From an uncultured Tateyamaria sp. (GTDB lineage Bacteria > Pseudomonadota > Alphaproteobacteria > Rhodobacterales > Rhodobacteraceae): a DNA stretch of 64,000 nucleotides. The notes under the pieces were generated by a model. The model was not told the origin of the DNA and searched no databases. It saw only the letters and a list, made by a program, of their open reading frames with translations. Made by a program: the position numbers and the translations under genes. Positions 44,299 through 53,391 of this stretch are shown one piece after another. Each line of letters opens with the position of its first letter. Within the stretch, counting starts at the first letter, position 1. Where the stretch lies: assembly GCF_947494755.1 (NCBI RefSeq), contig NZ_CANLVZ010000002.1:124001-188000 (forward strand), in the 5' to 3' direction.

Positions 44299-45042
44299 TT
44301 AATTCAGCAGCGCGGCACCGTGGCGCAAAACAGCCTCGATTTCAGGAACATAGCTGATCCCGTCCCGCTCGTGCCGCGCGCCTTTGTGCAAAACAATCGG
44401 CGGATGCAGACAAAAATGCGCACGACCTTCCTTGCGTGCCCGGAAAATGACCAGTTCTGCCGGTTTTCCGATCCGCGGAGAAATGGGCCAAACCTCGGGA
44501 CTGCCAAGCCGTCCTGCGGCACCCGCCAGCAACTCGGGCAGCCGTTCGGCGCGGTGGATTATGTGCAGGTGCCCGCGATAGCGCAGCCGCCGCGCAGCCG
44601 CATCAATCCATGCCGCCAATGGCGTATCATACCCGCGCGCACTTTCGCGCCCCTGATCGGTCGCGGACCGCCCCGCGGTGCGATCAAAGAACGGCGGATT
44701 GGCCAACACATGATCGAATTGCGAATCGTGAAGGCGCGTGGGCAGGTCCGTCAGATCGGCTTCGAATACCTTCAGACCGTTGCGCCGCGCGAGGGCCACA
44801 TACGCGCCTTGCCGCTCCACCCCGATCAGCTCCAGCCCGGGCACGCGCGCCCCAAGGCACAACGCCGCCGCCCCGACACCACAGCCCAGATCAAGCACGG
44901 TTTCACCCGCCTTGGCCGGTACGGATGCCGCCAACAGCACCGGGTCAACCCCGGCGCGATACCCGGTGCGCGGCTGCCACAAATGCAGCTTGCCGCCCAG
45001 AAACGCGTCACATGTCAGATCACTGTCCGAGGTCGATGTCAT
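44299..45042 (-). CDS. tRNA1(Val) (adenine-N6) methyltransferase-like protein
   Basis: A 247-residue SAM methyltransferase: GKLHLWQPRTGYRAGVDPVLLAA, SAM motif ETVLDLGCGVGAAALCLG, and the amino-methylation motif VLANPPFFD, as in TrmN6/YfiC. ARKEGRAHFCLHPPIVLH is typical of the family C-terminus. It probably methylates A37 of tRNA-Val. The ATG at 45042 overlaps the DUF2007 gene by 23 bases. Confidence 0.88.
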   Translation of the reverse strand: MTSTSDSDLTCDAFLGGKLHLWQPRTGYRAGVDPVLLAASVPAKAGETVLDLGCGVGAAALCLGARVPGLELIGVERQGAYVALARRNGLKVFEADLTDLPTRLHDSQFDHVLANPPFFDRTAGRSATDQGRESARGYDTPLAAWIDAAARRLRYRGHLHIIHRAERLPELLAGAAGRLGSPEVWPISPRIGKPAELVIFRARKEGRAHFCLHPPIVLHKGARHERDGISYVPEIEAVLRHGAALLN

Positions 45043-45235
45043 TGTCGCGCACCACCCGCAGCGCGGCGTCATAATCGTCGCTGCGCACCATCAACCGGCG
45101 GGGGAAAATGCCGATGCCTCCTTCGAGGATGCTCATGTTTACGTCCATCTGAAAGCAGTCTATATCCTCGCCCTCAAGAAGGGCCGAGGCAAAGGCGATG
45201 ATCGTCGGGTCAGTGCTGCGCAAAAGTTCCTTCAT
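45020..45235 (-). CDS. DUF2007 family putative signal-transducing protein
   Basis: A 71-residue protein MKELLRSTDPTIIAFASALLEGEDIDCFQMD, then GGIGIFPRRLMVRSDDYDAALRVV, the GlnB-like ferredoxin-fold DUF2007 pattern (leucine-rich start, RLMV(R/D)xxD). It precedes and overlaps the methyltransferase gene, as in many alphaproteobacteria, and is divergent from ispB. Confidence 0.85.
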   Translation of the reverse strand: MKELLRSTDPTIIAFASALLEGEDIDCFQMDVNMSILEGGIGIFPRRLMVRSDDYDAALRVVRDNDIDLGQ

Positions 45236-45304
45236 ATCATGGATGTAGGGCCATCGCGGACTAAATGTCGAGAGGGCGCAGAGTTCAATTTGAGGGCACG
45301 GGCA

Positions 45305-46303
45305 ATGGACGCATCTGACATCGCAAAACCCCATGATCGGCTAGCGGCCTGGCTGGCGGATGACATGGTGGCTGTGAATGATCTGATCCAGACGCGCATG
45401 GCGTCCAAACATGCCCCACGCATCCCCGAAGTCACCCGCCATCTGGTTGATGCGGGCGGCAAGCGGTTGCGCCCGATGCTGACCCTCGCGGCGGCGCATC
45501 TGTGTGGCTACGAGGGCCCCTATCACATCCATCTGGCCGCCACGGTCGAGTTCATTCACACCGCGACGCTGCTGCACGACGACGTGGTGGATGAAAGCGG
45601 GCAGCGCAGGGGCCGCCCCACCGCCAACCTGCTCTGGGACAATAAATCCTCGGTTCTGGTGGGCGACTATCTGTTTTCGCGCAGCTTTCAGTTGATGACC
45701 GAGACGGGCAATATGAAGGTGCTGCGCATCCTGTCGGACGCCTCAGCCACAATCGCTGAGGGCGAAGTGTTGCAGATGACAGCCGCGCAGGACTTGGCCA
45801 CGGACGAGGCTGTCTATCTGCAAGTGGTGCGCGGCAAGACGGCGGCACTGTTTTCAGCCGCCACCGAAGTGGGTGGCGTGATCGCAGGGGCCGAAGACCA
45901 GATCGTGCGTGCCCTGTTCGACTATGGCGACGCGCTTGGGATTGCCTTTCAGATCGTGGATGATTTGCTTGATTATCAGGGGCAATCCGCTGCCACGGGC
46001 AAGAATGTCGGAGATGATTTCCGCGAACGCAAACTGACCCTTCCCGTCATTAAGGCGGTCGCAAAAGCAGATGCGGAGCAGCGCGCCTTCTGGTCGCGCA
46101 CCATTGAAAAAGGTCAACAGGACGAAGGCGATCTTGATCATGCGCTGGCATTGCTGCACCTGCATGACGCGCTTGAGGCCACCAAGGTTGACGCCTTGGC
46201 CTGGGCCGACAAGGCGAAAATCGCGCTTGGCCACCTCCCCCCCCATGACTTGCGCGATATGCTGATTGATCTGGCCGACTACGTGGTCGCGCGCGTCAGC
46301 TAG
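45305..46303 (+). CDS. ispB: Polyprenyl (octa/deca-prenyl) diphosphate synthase
   Basis: A 332-residue trans-prenyltransferase making the ubiquinone side chain. Both aspartate-rich motifs are present: LLHDDVVDESGQRRG (first DDxxD) and FQIVDDLLDYQG (second), plus GGKRLRPML. The ATG at 45305 (MDASDIAKP) fits the family N-terminus; the frame is open far upstream, antisense to other genes. It ends 8 bases inside the convergent ispE gene. Confidence 0.94.
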   Translation: MDASDIAKPHDRLAAWLADDMVAVNDLIQTRMASKHAPRIPEVTRHLVDAGGKRLRPMLTLAAAHLCGYEGPYHIHLAATVEFIHTATLLHDDVVDESGQRRGRPTANLLWDNKSSVLVGDYLFSRSFQLMTETGNMKVLRILSDASATIAEGEVLQMTAAQDLATDEAVYLQVVRGKTAALFSAATEVGGVIAGAEDQIVRALFDYGDALGIAFQIVDDLLDYQGQSAATGKNVGDDFRERKLTLPVIKAVAKADAEQRAFWSRTIEKGQQDEGDLDHALALLHLHDALEATKVDALAWADKAKIALGHLPPHDLRDMLIDLADYVVARVS

Positions 46304-47102
46304 GCGACCCTTTGGTTTTCGCCGCGCAGACCCACCACGAGGGATGCGCCTTGGCGATCCGATCCGCCGCCTCTACTGCCGCCGTTTCCGTCGGGTAGAC
46401 TCCGAAACAGGTGCTGCCCGAACCGGACATCCGCGCCAGTTCCGCACTCCCCAACAGGGTCAAAGCCGCCGAGATCGCAGGCGCGGTGTCGCAGGCCGGC
46501 GCCTGTAAATCGTTGCGCTGGCCGCTGAGCCAGTTCAGAAACGCGGCCCTGTCAGCCCAGGCAGGCAGCGCGCCCATCGCATCATTGTTCTTGCGCACAA
46601 GGCGGCGGAATACATCGGGCGTGGGCACTGACACGCCGGGGGTCACCAAGACGATGTCCAAGGCCGGAACGCTCGGCACGGCGCTCAAATCCTCACCAAT
46701 GCCGCGCATCCGTTGCGGTGTATCCGACAAACAGACCGGCACATCCGCCCCCAAAGCAATGGCGGCCTGTGGTGCATCAAAACGGCGCAAGACCGCTGCG
46801 GCATCTGCCGACCCGCCCCCGATACCGCCGCCATGGGGCAGGTTTTTCTCAAGACGGATGTGCGGGGTCACGCCGGCAGCCTCAGCCGCACGCCACGCGA
46901 GATTGCGCTGATCTGTGGGCACTCCGCCCGCGAAACGGCCCGTCACCTCAAGGTTCAGTGATGTGCTGTCATCAAACCACAACCGATCACCCACATCCGC
47001 AAAAACAACAAGCGAATCAAGCAGATGATACCCGTCCGCGCGCTGGCCGGTGACATGCAGGGTCAGGTTGATCTTGGCCGGGGCAAAGGCCTCAGTCCTC
47101 AT
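46296..47102 (-). CDS. ispE: 4-diphosphocytidyl-2-C-methyl-D-erythritol kinase
   Basis: A 268-residue GHMP kinase of the non-mevalonate isoprenoid pathway. AFAPAKINLTLHVTGQRADGYHLLDSL and the ATP loop LPHGGGIGGGSADAAA are diagnostic, as is the C-terminal ARMSGSGSTCFGVY. AAGGTTGCGG precedes the ATG at 47102. The start lies 11 bases inside the end of the TPR gene, so the two are translationally coupled. Confidence 0.94.
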   Translation of the reverse strand: MRTEAFAPAKINLTLHVTGQRADGYHLLDSLVVFADVGDRLWFDDSTSLNLEVTGRFAGGVPTDQRNLAWRAAEAAGVTPHIRLEKNLPHGGGIGGGSADAAAVLRRFDAPQAAIALGADVPVCLSDTPQRMRGIGEDLSAVPSVPALDIVLVTPGVSVPTPDVFRRLVRKNNDAMGALPAWADRAAFLNWLSGQRNDLQAPACDTAPAISAALTLLGSAELARMSGSGSTCFGVYPTETAAVEAADRIAKAHPSWWVCAAKTKGSPS

Positions 47103-48801
47103 CCGCAACCTTCAATGGTTCGGCACCTTCTTCTTCCAGCACGACGTCCAAACCGACCTCCAGCTTGCGACGCATCCGGGCCGGGTCAGCCTCTCCACCG
47201 GTCTCGTCAGGGTCAACAAAGGACAGGGCGCGCATCCACTGGAATTGCGCCTCACGTTCGCGCCCCACCGCCCAATAGACGTCGCCAAGGTGATCATTCA
47301 CCACCGGATCGACCGGCATCAGCTCCACGGCCCGCTCCATGTGTCCGACGGCTTCATCATAGCGGCCAAGGCGGTAGAGAACCCAGCCCAGACTGTCCAC
47401 GATATAGCCGCTGTCGGGGCTGGCCGCGACCGCCTCTTCAATCATGGCCAATGCCTCGTCGAGCTTGATCTGCTTTTCGACCAGCGAATAGCCGAGGTAG
47501 TTCAGCACCTGTGGCTGACCGGGGTTCAACTCCAGTGCCTTGCGGAAATCGGCCTCGGCGCGGTCCCACTCGTCGAGCCGTTCCAGCGCAATAGCGCGGG
47601 CGTAATGCAAGAACCACGACCGCCGCACGCTTTCGGTGTCAAGTTCGATGGCCAGATCGTAGGCGGCGACAGCCTCCTCAAACCGATCCTGCTGGCGCAA
47701 GACGTCACCCAGGGTCGAATGCACGATCGACAATTCGCCAAAACGTTTGGCCAGCTGTTCCAGCACCTCAATCGCGGCCTCGGGTTTGCCCGATTGGCGC
47801 AAGGCCGCGGCCCGGCCCAACTCCGCCGCGTGATAGGCGGGATGATCGGCAGGCACCTGTTTGTAGGCGGCGTTGGCCAGCGCGTATTGATCAAGCGATT
47901 CCAGCAAATCCGCCGTCAGCAAAAGCGCGTCGATATGATCGGGGCGCAGATACCGTGCGAGCCGGGCGTAAAGCAAAGTGTAGTCCGCCCCCGCATCCTG
48001 ACGCAGCGCGCCCGCGACCGAATAGAACACTTCAGCCGCCCCATCGCGTGCGGAGGTGATGTGGGTGAATGGTAACGTCTCACCCGCCTCAAGGGCCTCA
48101 ATCATCGCCAGCAGTTCCGGATCGGCTGCGGTGCCAAATGAGGCACGCAGCGATTCGACCGCCTCTTCGTTGCGGTCCAGTTGGGACAAAACCTCGGCCC
48201 GCGCCATCGCGCCGCGCCGGGTTTGCTGCAAGGGGCCTGCCTCGTCCGTGAACAGCGCCTCGGCGGCTTCGAACTGGCCCAACCCCGCAAGCGCCATCGC
48301 TTTGTGATAAAGCGCGAAACCGCGCAGACCGCGTTCTTCGCTGATGCGGTCAAATTCGGCCAGCGCGGCGTCATTGTCGTCGGCACCAATCATGGCCCAG
48401 GCGACCAGCAGCCCGTCCACCAGCGGCCCGATCCCTTGGGTTTCGGTGTCGCGGGCCAGAAAGCCCTCGTAATCTTCGTTCGCGATCAGATCGGCAATGA
48501 CCGTCATATGGGCCGCCTGACTGCGCAGCCCCTGTTCCTCGATCAGGCGGGCAATCGGCAGGGCGCGATCCACCCGGCCCAGGGACAATTGCCCCACAAT
48601 CGCATCTTCCATCAGACTTGGGTTTGACGGATCACGTGCAAGAGCCTGACTGAAATACCGCGCTGCGGCCTCGTAATCGCTCAGGATCGCCGCCTGACGC
48701 CCCGCCAGATAGGGGCCCGCAAGGGACTGCGCCGTGCCAACGGCCGGTGAAAGAGCAAGAAGGGTGGCAAGCGCTGCGCTGCCGAAAAGCGAACGGATCA
48801 C
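47092..48801 (-). CDS. Exported tetratricopeptide-repeat protein
   Basis: A 569-residue protein with signal peptide (MIRSLFGSAALATLLALSPAVGTAQS) followed by TPR units such as YEAAARYFSQALARDPSNPSLM, FEEAVAAYDLAIELDTES, AEADFRKALELNPGQPQVLNYLGYSLVE and YDEAVGHMERAVELMPVDPVVNDHLGDVYWAVGR. It is the common alphaproteobacterial TPR protein upstream of ispE; a periplasmic scaffolding role (cell envelope assembly) is likely but unproven. Confidence 0.88.
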   Translation of the reverse strand: MIRSLFGSAALATLLALSPAVGTAQSLAGPYLAGRQAAILSDYEAAARYFSQALARDPSNPSLMEDAIVGQLSLGRVDRALPIARLIEEQGLRSQAAHMTVIADLIANEDYEGFLARDTETQGIGPLVDGLLVAWAMIGADDNDAALAEFDRISEERGLRGFALYHKAMALAGLGQFEAAEALFTDEAGPLQQTRRGAMARAEVLSQLDRNEEAVESLRASFGTAADPELLAMIEALEAGETLPFTHITSARDGAAEVFYSVAGALRQDAGADYTLLYARLARYLRPDHIDALLLTADLLESLDQYALANAAYKQVPADHPAYHAAELGRAAALRQSGKPEAAIEVLEQLAKRFGELSIVHSTLGDVLRQQDRFEEAVAAYDLAIELDTESVRRSWFLHYARAIALERLDEWDRAEADFRKALELNPGQPQVLNYLGYSLVEKQIKLDEALAMIEEAVAASPDSGYIVDSLGWVLYRLGRYDEAVGHMERAVELMPVDPVVNDHLGDVYWAVGREREAQFQWMRALSFVDPDETGGEADPARMRRKLEVGLDVVLEEEGAEPLKVADED

Positions 48802-48925
48802 GGGGTGTACTGCCTTTTATGCGTTGTCTGGAACAGAGGCTAACACGTCTGACGCGAGGCGCAATGTGACCTCGCGAAATGGTCACAAGATGCGCGCTTG
48901 GTCGCAGGGTTAAATTCGCTGAACG

Positions 48926-48953
48926 CAAAAAGCCGAGCGCATGGCCCGGCCTC
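48926..48953 (-). terminator. Probable terminator of the ETF-QO gene
   Basis: Minus strand: AGGCCGGGC, CAT, GCGCTCGGC, then TTTTTGCG. The imperfect stem with a T-run lies 22 bases after the stop. Confidence 0.6.
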
Positions 48954-48974
48954 TTTCGACGCAATATGGCGTCA

Positions 48975-50624
48975 TCACATGTTCGGATAGTTCGGTCCGT
49001 CGCCGCCTTGGGGCGTGGTCCACGTGATGTTCTGGGCCGGGTCCTTGATATCGCAGGTCTTGCAATGCACGCAGTTCTGGAAGTTGATGACAAAGCGCGT
49101 GTCCTTGCCCTCTTCCTCCACAAACTCGTAAACGCCCGCCGGACAATACCGCGCCGATGGGCCAGCATATTTCGCAAGGTTCACGTTCACCGGCACGCTC
49201 TCATCCTTGAGGCGCAGGTGTGCGGGCTGGCTTTCCTCGTGATTGGTAAAGCTGAAGGCGACGTTGGTCAGACGGTCAAACGACAGTTTACCGTCGGGTT
49301 TGGGGTAGTCGATGGGTGTGTGCTTGGATGCTTCTTCGGTCGCGTCCGCGTCATTCTTGCCGTGGCTTTGCGTGCCGAACAGGCTGAAGCCCAGTGTGTT
49401 GGTCCACATGTCCAGGCCCCCAAGAACAAGCGAGGCGGTCAGCCCATATTTGGACCAGAACGGTTTGACATTGCGCACTTTTTTCAGGTCGGTCCCGATG
49501 GCACCATCGCGCACCTCGGTCTCGTATGCGGTCAACTCATCGCCCGAACGGTCCGCCTTGATCGCGTCATAGGCGGCTTCGGCGGCGGCCTTGCCCGACA
49601 GCATCGCGTTGTGGTTGCCCTTGATGCGGGGCACGTTGACCATCCCCACCGAACATCCCAACAGCGCCACGCCGGGTGCCACCATCTTGGGCATCGACTG
49701 ATAGCCACCTTCGGAAATCGCGCGCGCGCCGTAAGCCACGCGTTTGCCGCCCTTCAACAGATCGGCCACCATCGGGTGGTGCTTGAAGCGCTGGAATTCC
49801 ATATACGGGAACAGATGCGGGTTCTTGTAGTTCAAATGGACCACGAAACCGACATAAACCTGATTGTTCTCAAGGTGATAGATGAACGAACCGCCACCCG
49901 CGTTGCCCCCCAAAGGCCAGCCCATCGTGTGCGTGACCGAGCCTTCCTTGTGTTTGTCAGGGTCGATTTCCCAGATCTCTTTCATGCCAAGGCCGTATTT
50001 CTGCGGCTCTTTGCCCTGGGCCAGATCGAACTTGGCGATCACCTCTTTGGATAGCGACCCGCGCACGCCTTCGGACAGGAACACGTATTTGCCGTGCAAC
50101 TCCATCCCCGGCTCGGTGTTGTCGCCATATGATCCGTCCGCCTCAAGGCCAAAGACGCCAGCCACGACACCCTTCACTTCGCCCTTGTCGCCATAGACGA
50201 TCTCGGAACAGGCCATGCCGGGGAAGATTTCGACGCCCATCGCTTCGGCCTGTTCGGCCATCCAGCGACAGACATTGCCCATCGAAACGATGTAGTTGCC
50301 GTGGTTGTTCATCAGCGGCGGCATGGGTGCGTTCGGAATACGCATCGCGCCCGCTTCGCCCAGCATGTAAAACTTGTCATCCGTCACCGGCACGTTCAGC
50401 GGCGCGCCCTTTTCGGCCCAGTCAGGGATCAATTCGTTCAGGCCCACCGGGTCCAGAACGGCACCGGACAAGATATGCGCGCCCACTTCGGAGCCTTTTT
50501 CCAACACGACCACGTTCAGGTCGCTGTCCAATTGCTTGAGCCGGATCGCCGCTGACAGACCCGCAGGCCCCGCGCCCACGATCACAACATCATATTCCAT
50601 CGCTTCGCGTTCAATCTCGGCCAT
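48975..50624 (-). CDS. Electron transfer flavoprotein-ubiquinone oxidoreductase
   Basis: A 549-residue inner-membrane-associated enzyme passing electrons from ETF (fatty acid and amino acid oxidation) to ubiquinone. FAD motif DVVIVGAGPAGLSAAIRLKQ starts it; the C-terminal [4Fe-4S] site is NCVHCKTCDIKDPAQNITWT and PQGGDGPNYPNM. Length matches the family. AAGGGAGCTGCCCATC precedes the ATG. It serves acyl-CoA dehydrogenases such as the one at 60905-62611. Confidence 0.96.
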   Translation of the reverse strand: MAEIEREAMEYDVVIVGAGPAGLSAAIRLKQLDSDLNVVVLEKGSEVGAHILSGAVLDPVGLNELIPDWAEKGAPLNVPVTDDKFYMLGEAGAMRIPNAPMPPLMNNHGNYIVSMGNVCRWMAEQAEAMGVEIFPGMACSEIVYGDKGEVKGVVAGVFGLEADGSYGDNTEPGMELHGKYVFLSEGVRGSLSKEVIAKFDLAQGKEPQKYGLGMKEIWEIDPDKHKEGSVTHTMGWPLGGNAGGGSFIYHLENNQVYVGFVVHLNYKNPHLFPYMEFQRFKHHPMVADLLKGGKRVAYGARAISEGGYQSMPKMVAPGVALLGCSVGMVNVPRIKGNHNAMLSGKAAAEAAYDAIKADRSGDELTAYETEVRDGAIGTDLKKVRNVKPFWSKYGLTASLVLGGLDMWTNTLGFSLFGTQSHGKNDADATEEASKHTPIDYPKPDGKLSFDRLTNVAFSFTNHEESQPAHLRLKDESVPVNVNLAKYAGPSARYCPAGVYEFVEEEGKDTRFVINFQNCVHCKTCDIKDPAQNITWTTPQGGDGPNYPNM

Positions 50625-50777
50625 GATGGGCAGCTCCCTTATGTTGTCGGTGCAGCGCCTGTGCGCGCAAAAATTCCTTTCAAATCAGCTAGCCCAGCCC
50701 CGGACGCATTGCAATCGGAACACCGCGTAAAAGTGGTTTTGAAACGTGACCACACGGGCTTTTCAGTCACTGAAACA

Positions 50778-51233
50778 TCAGCGGGCCGGACGATCCCCCA
50801 ACAAGTAGCGCGGACCGGGGCCATACGTGGCCGCGCTGTCGGCCGGGTTGTAAAGGGCGCAGGCCTCAAGGCTCAGGCACCCACACCCGATACAGCCATC
50901 CAGCGTGTCGCGCAGCCTTTCAAGCCGGGCGATGCGCGCATCCAGCCCATCGCGAAACTGCGTGCTGATGCGCGCCCAGTCGGCCTTGGTCGGGGCGCGG
51001 TGACGCGGCAGCCGGTCCAGCTCCACCTTGATCTGGGCTAGCGTGAACCCGAATTGCTGGGCCACCATGATGAAACTCAACCGGCGCAGGTCCGCACGCT
51101 GAAACCGGCGCCGCCCTGCCCCATTGCGCCACGGGGCCACCAGCCCTTCGTCCTCATAATACCGGATCGCAGACACCGCGAGGCCCGTGCGCGCCGCCAT
51201 ATCACCGATGCTCAGACCTTCGGATGCCACCAT
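50778..51233 (-). CDS. soxR: Redox-sensitive regulator SoxR
   Basis: A 151-residue MerR-family protein. LSIGDMAARTGLAVSAIRYYEDEGLVAPWRNGAGRRRF is the DNA-binding head, and CIGCGCLSLEAC is the [2Fe-2S] motif C-x2-C-x-C-x5-C unique to SoxR. Oxidation of the cluster by redox-cycling compounds turns on the target. A perfect SoxR box lies 17 bases upstream, between soxR and a divergent VOC gene, which is therefore the target. Confidence 0.95.
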   Translation of the reverse strand: MVASEGLSIGDMAARTGLAVSAIRYYEDEGLVAPWRNGAGRRRFQRADLRRLSFIMVAQQFGFTLAQIKVELDRLPRHRAPTKADWARISTQFRDGLDARIARLERLRDTLDGCIGCGCLSLEACALYNPADSAATYGPGPRYLLGDRPAR

Positions 51234-51249
51234 GAAAAAAACCCCTTGA

Positions 51250-51267
51250 CCTCAAGTTGACTTGAGG
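51250..51267 (+). promoter_or_regulatory. SoxR box
   Basis: CCTCAAGTTGACTTGAGG, an 18-bp palindrome (8-bp perfect arms), matches the canonical SoxR site. It overlaps the spacer after TTGACC (51246-51251), as in MerR-type promoters with an overlong spacer, and reads toward the VOC gene. Confidence 0.92.
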
Positions 51268-51308
51268 TGGGACACTACCTCTGTCAACACAACAAAGGAA
51301 CCACGAAT

Positions 51309-51692
51309 ATGGCCGCCCAACTTGAACATACGAACTTTACCGTCACCGACCCGGATAGGACTGCGAAATGGATGTGCAACCTCTTTGACTGGCACATTCG
51401 CTGGACCGGGGACTCGCGCACCACCGGCTATTCCGTGCACGTGGGCACCGATACGCACTACCTCGCGCTCTATGCGCCCAAGGCCGGAAATCTCAATGCA
51501 CCCATCGACAATTACACAACGCAAGGCGGGCTCAATCATATCGCCGTGGTGGTGGATGACATCGCGGCCATGCGCGCCCGCGTCGAGGCGGCAGGCTTTG
51601 AGGCCGGAGAGCATTTCGACTACGAACCGGGCCAACGCTTCTATTTCTACGACGACGACCACATCGAATACGAAGTGGTGCAATACGACTAA
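51309..51692 (+). CDS. VOC-family (glyoxalase/dioxygenase-like) protein, SoxR target
   Basis: A 127-residue single-module VOC protein: LEHTNFTVTDPDRTAKWMCNLFDWHIRW, LNHIAVVVDDIAAMRARVEAAGFEAGE and FYDDDHIEYEVVQY, giving His and Glu metal ligands in the usual betaalphabeta-betabeta-beta order. AAAGGAACCACGAAT precedes the ATG. Its promoter contains the SoxR box, so it likely detoxifies or sequesters a redox-active metabolite. Confidence 0.88.
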   Translation: MAAQLEHTNFTVTDPDRTAKWMCNLFDWHIRWTGDSRTTGYSVHVGTDTHYLALYAPKAGNLNAPIDNYTTQGGLNHIAVVVDDIAAMRARVEAAGFEAGEHFDYEPGQRFYFYDDDHIEYEVVQYD

Positions 51693-51703
51693 CCCGCCCC
51701 GCT

Positions 51704-51763
51704 CTTCTTTTGACCAAAAATACCGCGGGGGAGTCGCGCAAGCGACGGGGGCAGCGCCCCCTT
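51704..51763. repeat. Intergenic palindromic repeat, family A (copy 3)
   Basis: CTTCTTTTGACCAAAAATAC, CGCGGGGGAG, then a small TCGCGCAAGCGA hairpin, and GGGGGCAGCGCCCCC. It lies eleven bases after the VOC stop, in the same relative position as copy 2 after DUF2125. Confidence 0.75.
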
Positions 51764-51899
51764 GGCAAAGGCGTGCGCAGCACAATCGCATAAACACCAA
51801 ATCCGCTTGCAATCCACAGCGCCTTTGGGTCAGGTAAGGACCATCGCATGTACCGGCGGCTCCCAAACGGGGCCGCCGCACGCAATTAGGACAACACCG

Positions 51900-52370
51900 A
51901 TGGAAAAGATCCCAATGACCCGCGCCGGTGCGACCGCACTGGAAACCGAGCTGAAACAGCTCAAATCCGTCGAGCGGCCCGCCATCATCACCGCCATCGC
52001 CGAAGCGCGCGAACATGGGGACCTGTCCGAAAACGCCGAGTACCACTCGGCCAAGGAAAAGCAGTCCTTCATCGAAGGCCGGATCAAGGAACTCGAAGGC
52101 GCGATTTCGCTGGCGGACATCATCGACACCTCCAAACTGTCGGGCGCGATCAAGTTCGGCGCCGAGGTTACGCTGGTGGATGAGGATACGGATGAGGAAA
52201 AGACCTATCAGATCGTCGGCGAATACGAAGCCAATATCGAAAAGGGCCTTTTGAACATCAAATCGCCGATTGCCCGTGCCCTGATCGGCAAGGAAGAGGG
52301 CGACAGCGTCGAAGTGCGCACACCGGGCGGTGAAAAGTCCTATGAAGTCCTGAAAATCAGCTATAGCTGA
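51900..52370 (+). CDS. greA: Transcription elongation factor GreA
   Basis: A 156-residue factor that rescues backtracked RNA polymerase. The N-terminal coiled coil [25 protein letters not shown], tip residues in [24 protein letters not shown] (acidic D/E) and the C-terminal [20 protein letters not shown] match GreA. ATG at 51900 is chosen by family length; upstream in-frame sequence comes from the repeat region. Confidence 0.96.
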   Translation: MEKIPMTRAGATALETELKQLKSVERPAIITAIAEAREHGDLSENAEYHSAKEKQSFIEGRIKELEGAISLADIIDTSKLSGAIKFGAEVTLVDEDTDEEKTYQIVGEYEANIEKGLLNIKSPIARALIGKEEGDSVEVRTPGGEKSYEVLKISYS

Positions 52371-52374
52371 GGCC

Positions 52375-53391
52375 ATGGCCGACAAACCCAACCCTCAGGC
52401 GCGCCCGACGCCCCTTGGCATCTATGACAAGCCCAAACATGGGGGCGTCACAGAGATCGAAGTCGTGGCACTCGTCCTGTCAGCCATCTGGCTGGTGGGG
52501 GCGGCAGCGTTTTTTCTGCTGACTGGGGACGAGGGCGAACCGACCGAGGCGGAGGGCCTGCGGTTCCTGATCACGATGCTGGCCGTTTTCATGCCGATCG
52601 CAATGATCTGGGTGGCGGCAACCGCTGCCCGGTCCAGCCGCGTCATGCGCGAGGAAAGCCAGCGTTTGCAGACCGCCATTGACGCGATCCGACAGGCCTA
52701 TATCGCACAAGCCCAAGGGCGCGACCTGACCAAAGAACCATCGGTCGCGCGAAAATTGGACGAGATCGCCGCCGCCACCCGCAACACAGAAACCGCGCTG
52801 GCCACGTTCCAAAGCCGCCGCGATGATCCGGCACCAGCCAAACCTGCGCCTGCCACTGCGCCGGTGGTCGATGACCAGCCCGTTCTGGCCCTTGGCACAA
52901 GCTCGGACGATTTCGTCCGCCCGCTCGAGACCGAAGATTTCATCCGCGCCCTGAATTTCCCCGAAACGGCTGAGGATGAAGCCGGGTTTGCCGCGCTGCG
53001 CAAAGCGATGCGCGACCGCGAAACCTCGCAACTGATTCAAGCGGCACAGGACATCCTGACCCTGCTCAGCCAGGACGGCATTTACATGGATGATCTGCGC
53101 CCCGACCGCGCGCGCCCTGAAATCTGGCGCCAGTTCGCGAGCGGCGCGCGGGGACGGCCCGTGGCGGCTCTTGGCGGGGTGCGCGACCGCTCCTCATTGG
53201 CGCTCACAGCGGGCCGGATGAAGCAGGATCCGATCTTTCGTGATGCCGCCCACCACTTCCTGCGCCGCTTTGACAAGACGATTTCGAGCTTCTCGGAACG
53301 GGCCAGTGACTCGGATATCTCGGCCCTCAGTGACACCCGCACGGCGCGCGCCTTCATGCTGCTCGGCCGCGTCGCAGGCACATTCGACTAA
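52375..53391 (+). CDS. Two-helix membrane protein with long cytoplasmic part, unknown
   Basis: A 338-residue protein. Two membrane helices (VVALVLSAIWLVGAAAFFLL, LITMLAVFMPIAMIWVAATA) are followed by a short coiled coil (SRVMREESQRLQTAIDAI), a Pro/Ala linker, and a ~170-residue helical domain (FIRALNFPETAEDEAGFAALRKAM to RAFMLLGRVAG). It lies four bases after greA, so is cotranscribed. Proteins of this form are widespread in Rhodobacteraceae but unassigned, to my knowledge. Confidence 0.75.
   Translation: MADKPNPQARPTPLGIYDKPKHGGVTEIEVVALVLSAIWLVGAAAFFLLTGDEGEPTEAEGLRFLITMLAVFMPIAMIWVAATAARSSRVMREESQRLQTAIDAIRQAYIAQAQGRDLTKEPSVARKLDEIAAATRNTETALATFQSRRDDPAPAKPAPATAPVVDDQPVLALGTSSDDFVRPLETEDFIRALNFPETAEDEAGFAALRKAMRDRETSQLIQAAQDILTLLSQDGIYMDDLRPDRARPEIWRQFASGARGRPVAALGGVRDRSSLALTAGRMKQDPIFRDAAHHFLRRFDKTISSFSERASDSDISALSDTRTARAFMLLGRVAGTFD

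Noticed and set aside
44738-45304. N-terminal extension of IspB upstream of 45305
   Set aside because: It is antisense to the methyltransferase and DUF2007 genes, and the family starts near the ATG at 45305.
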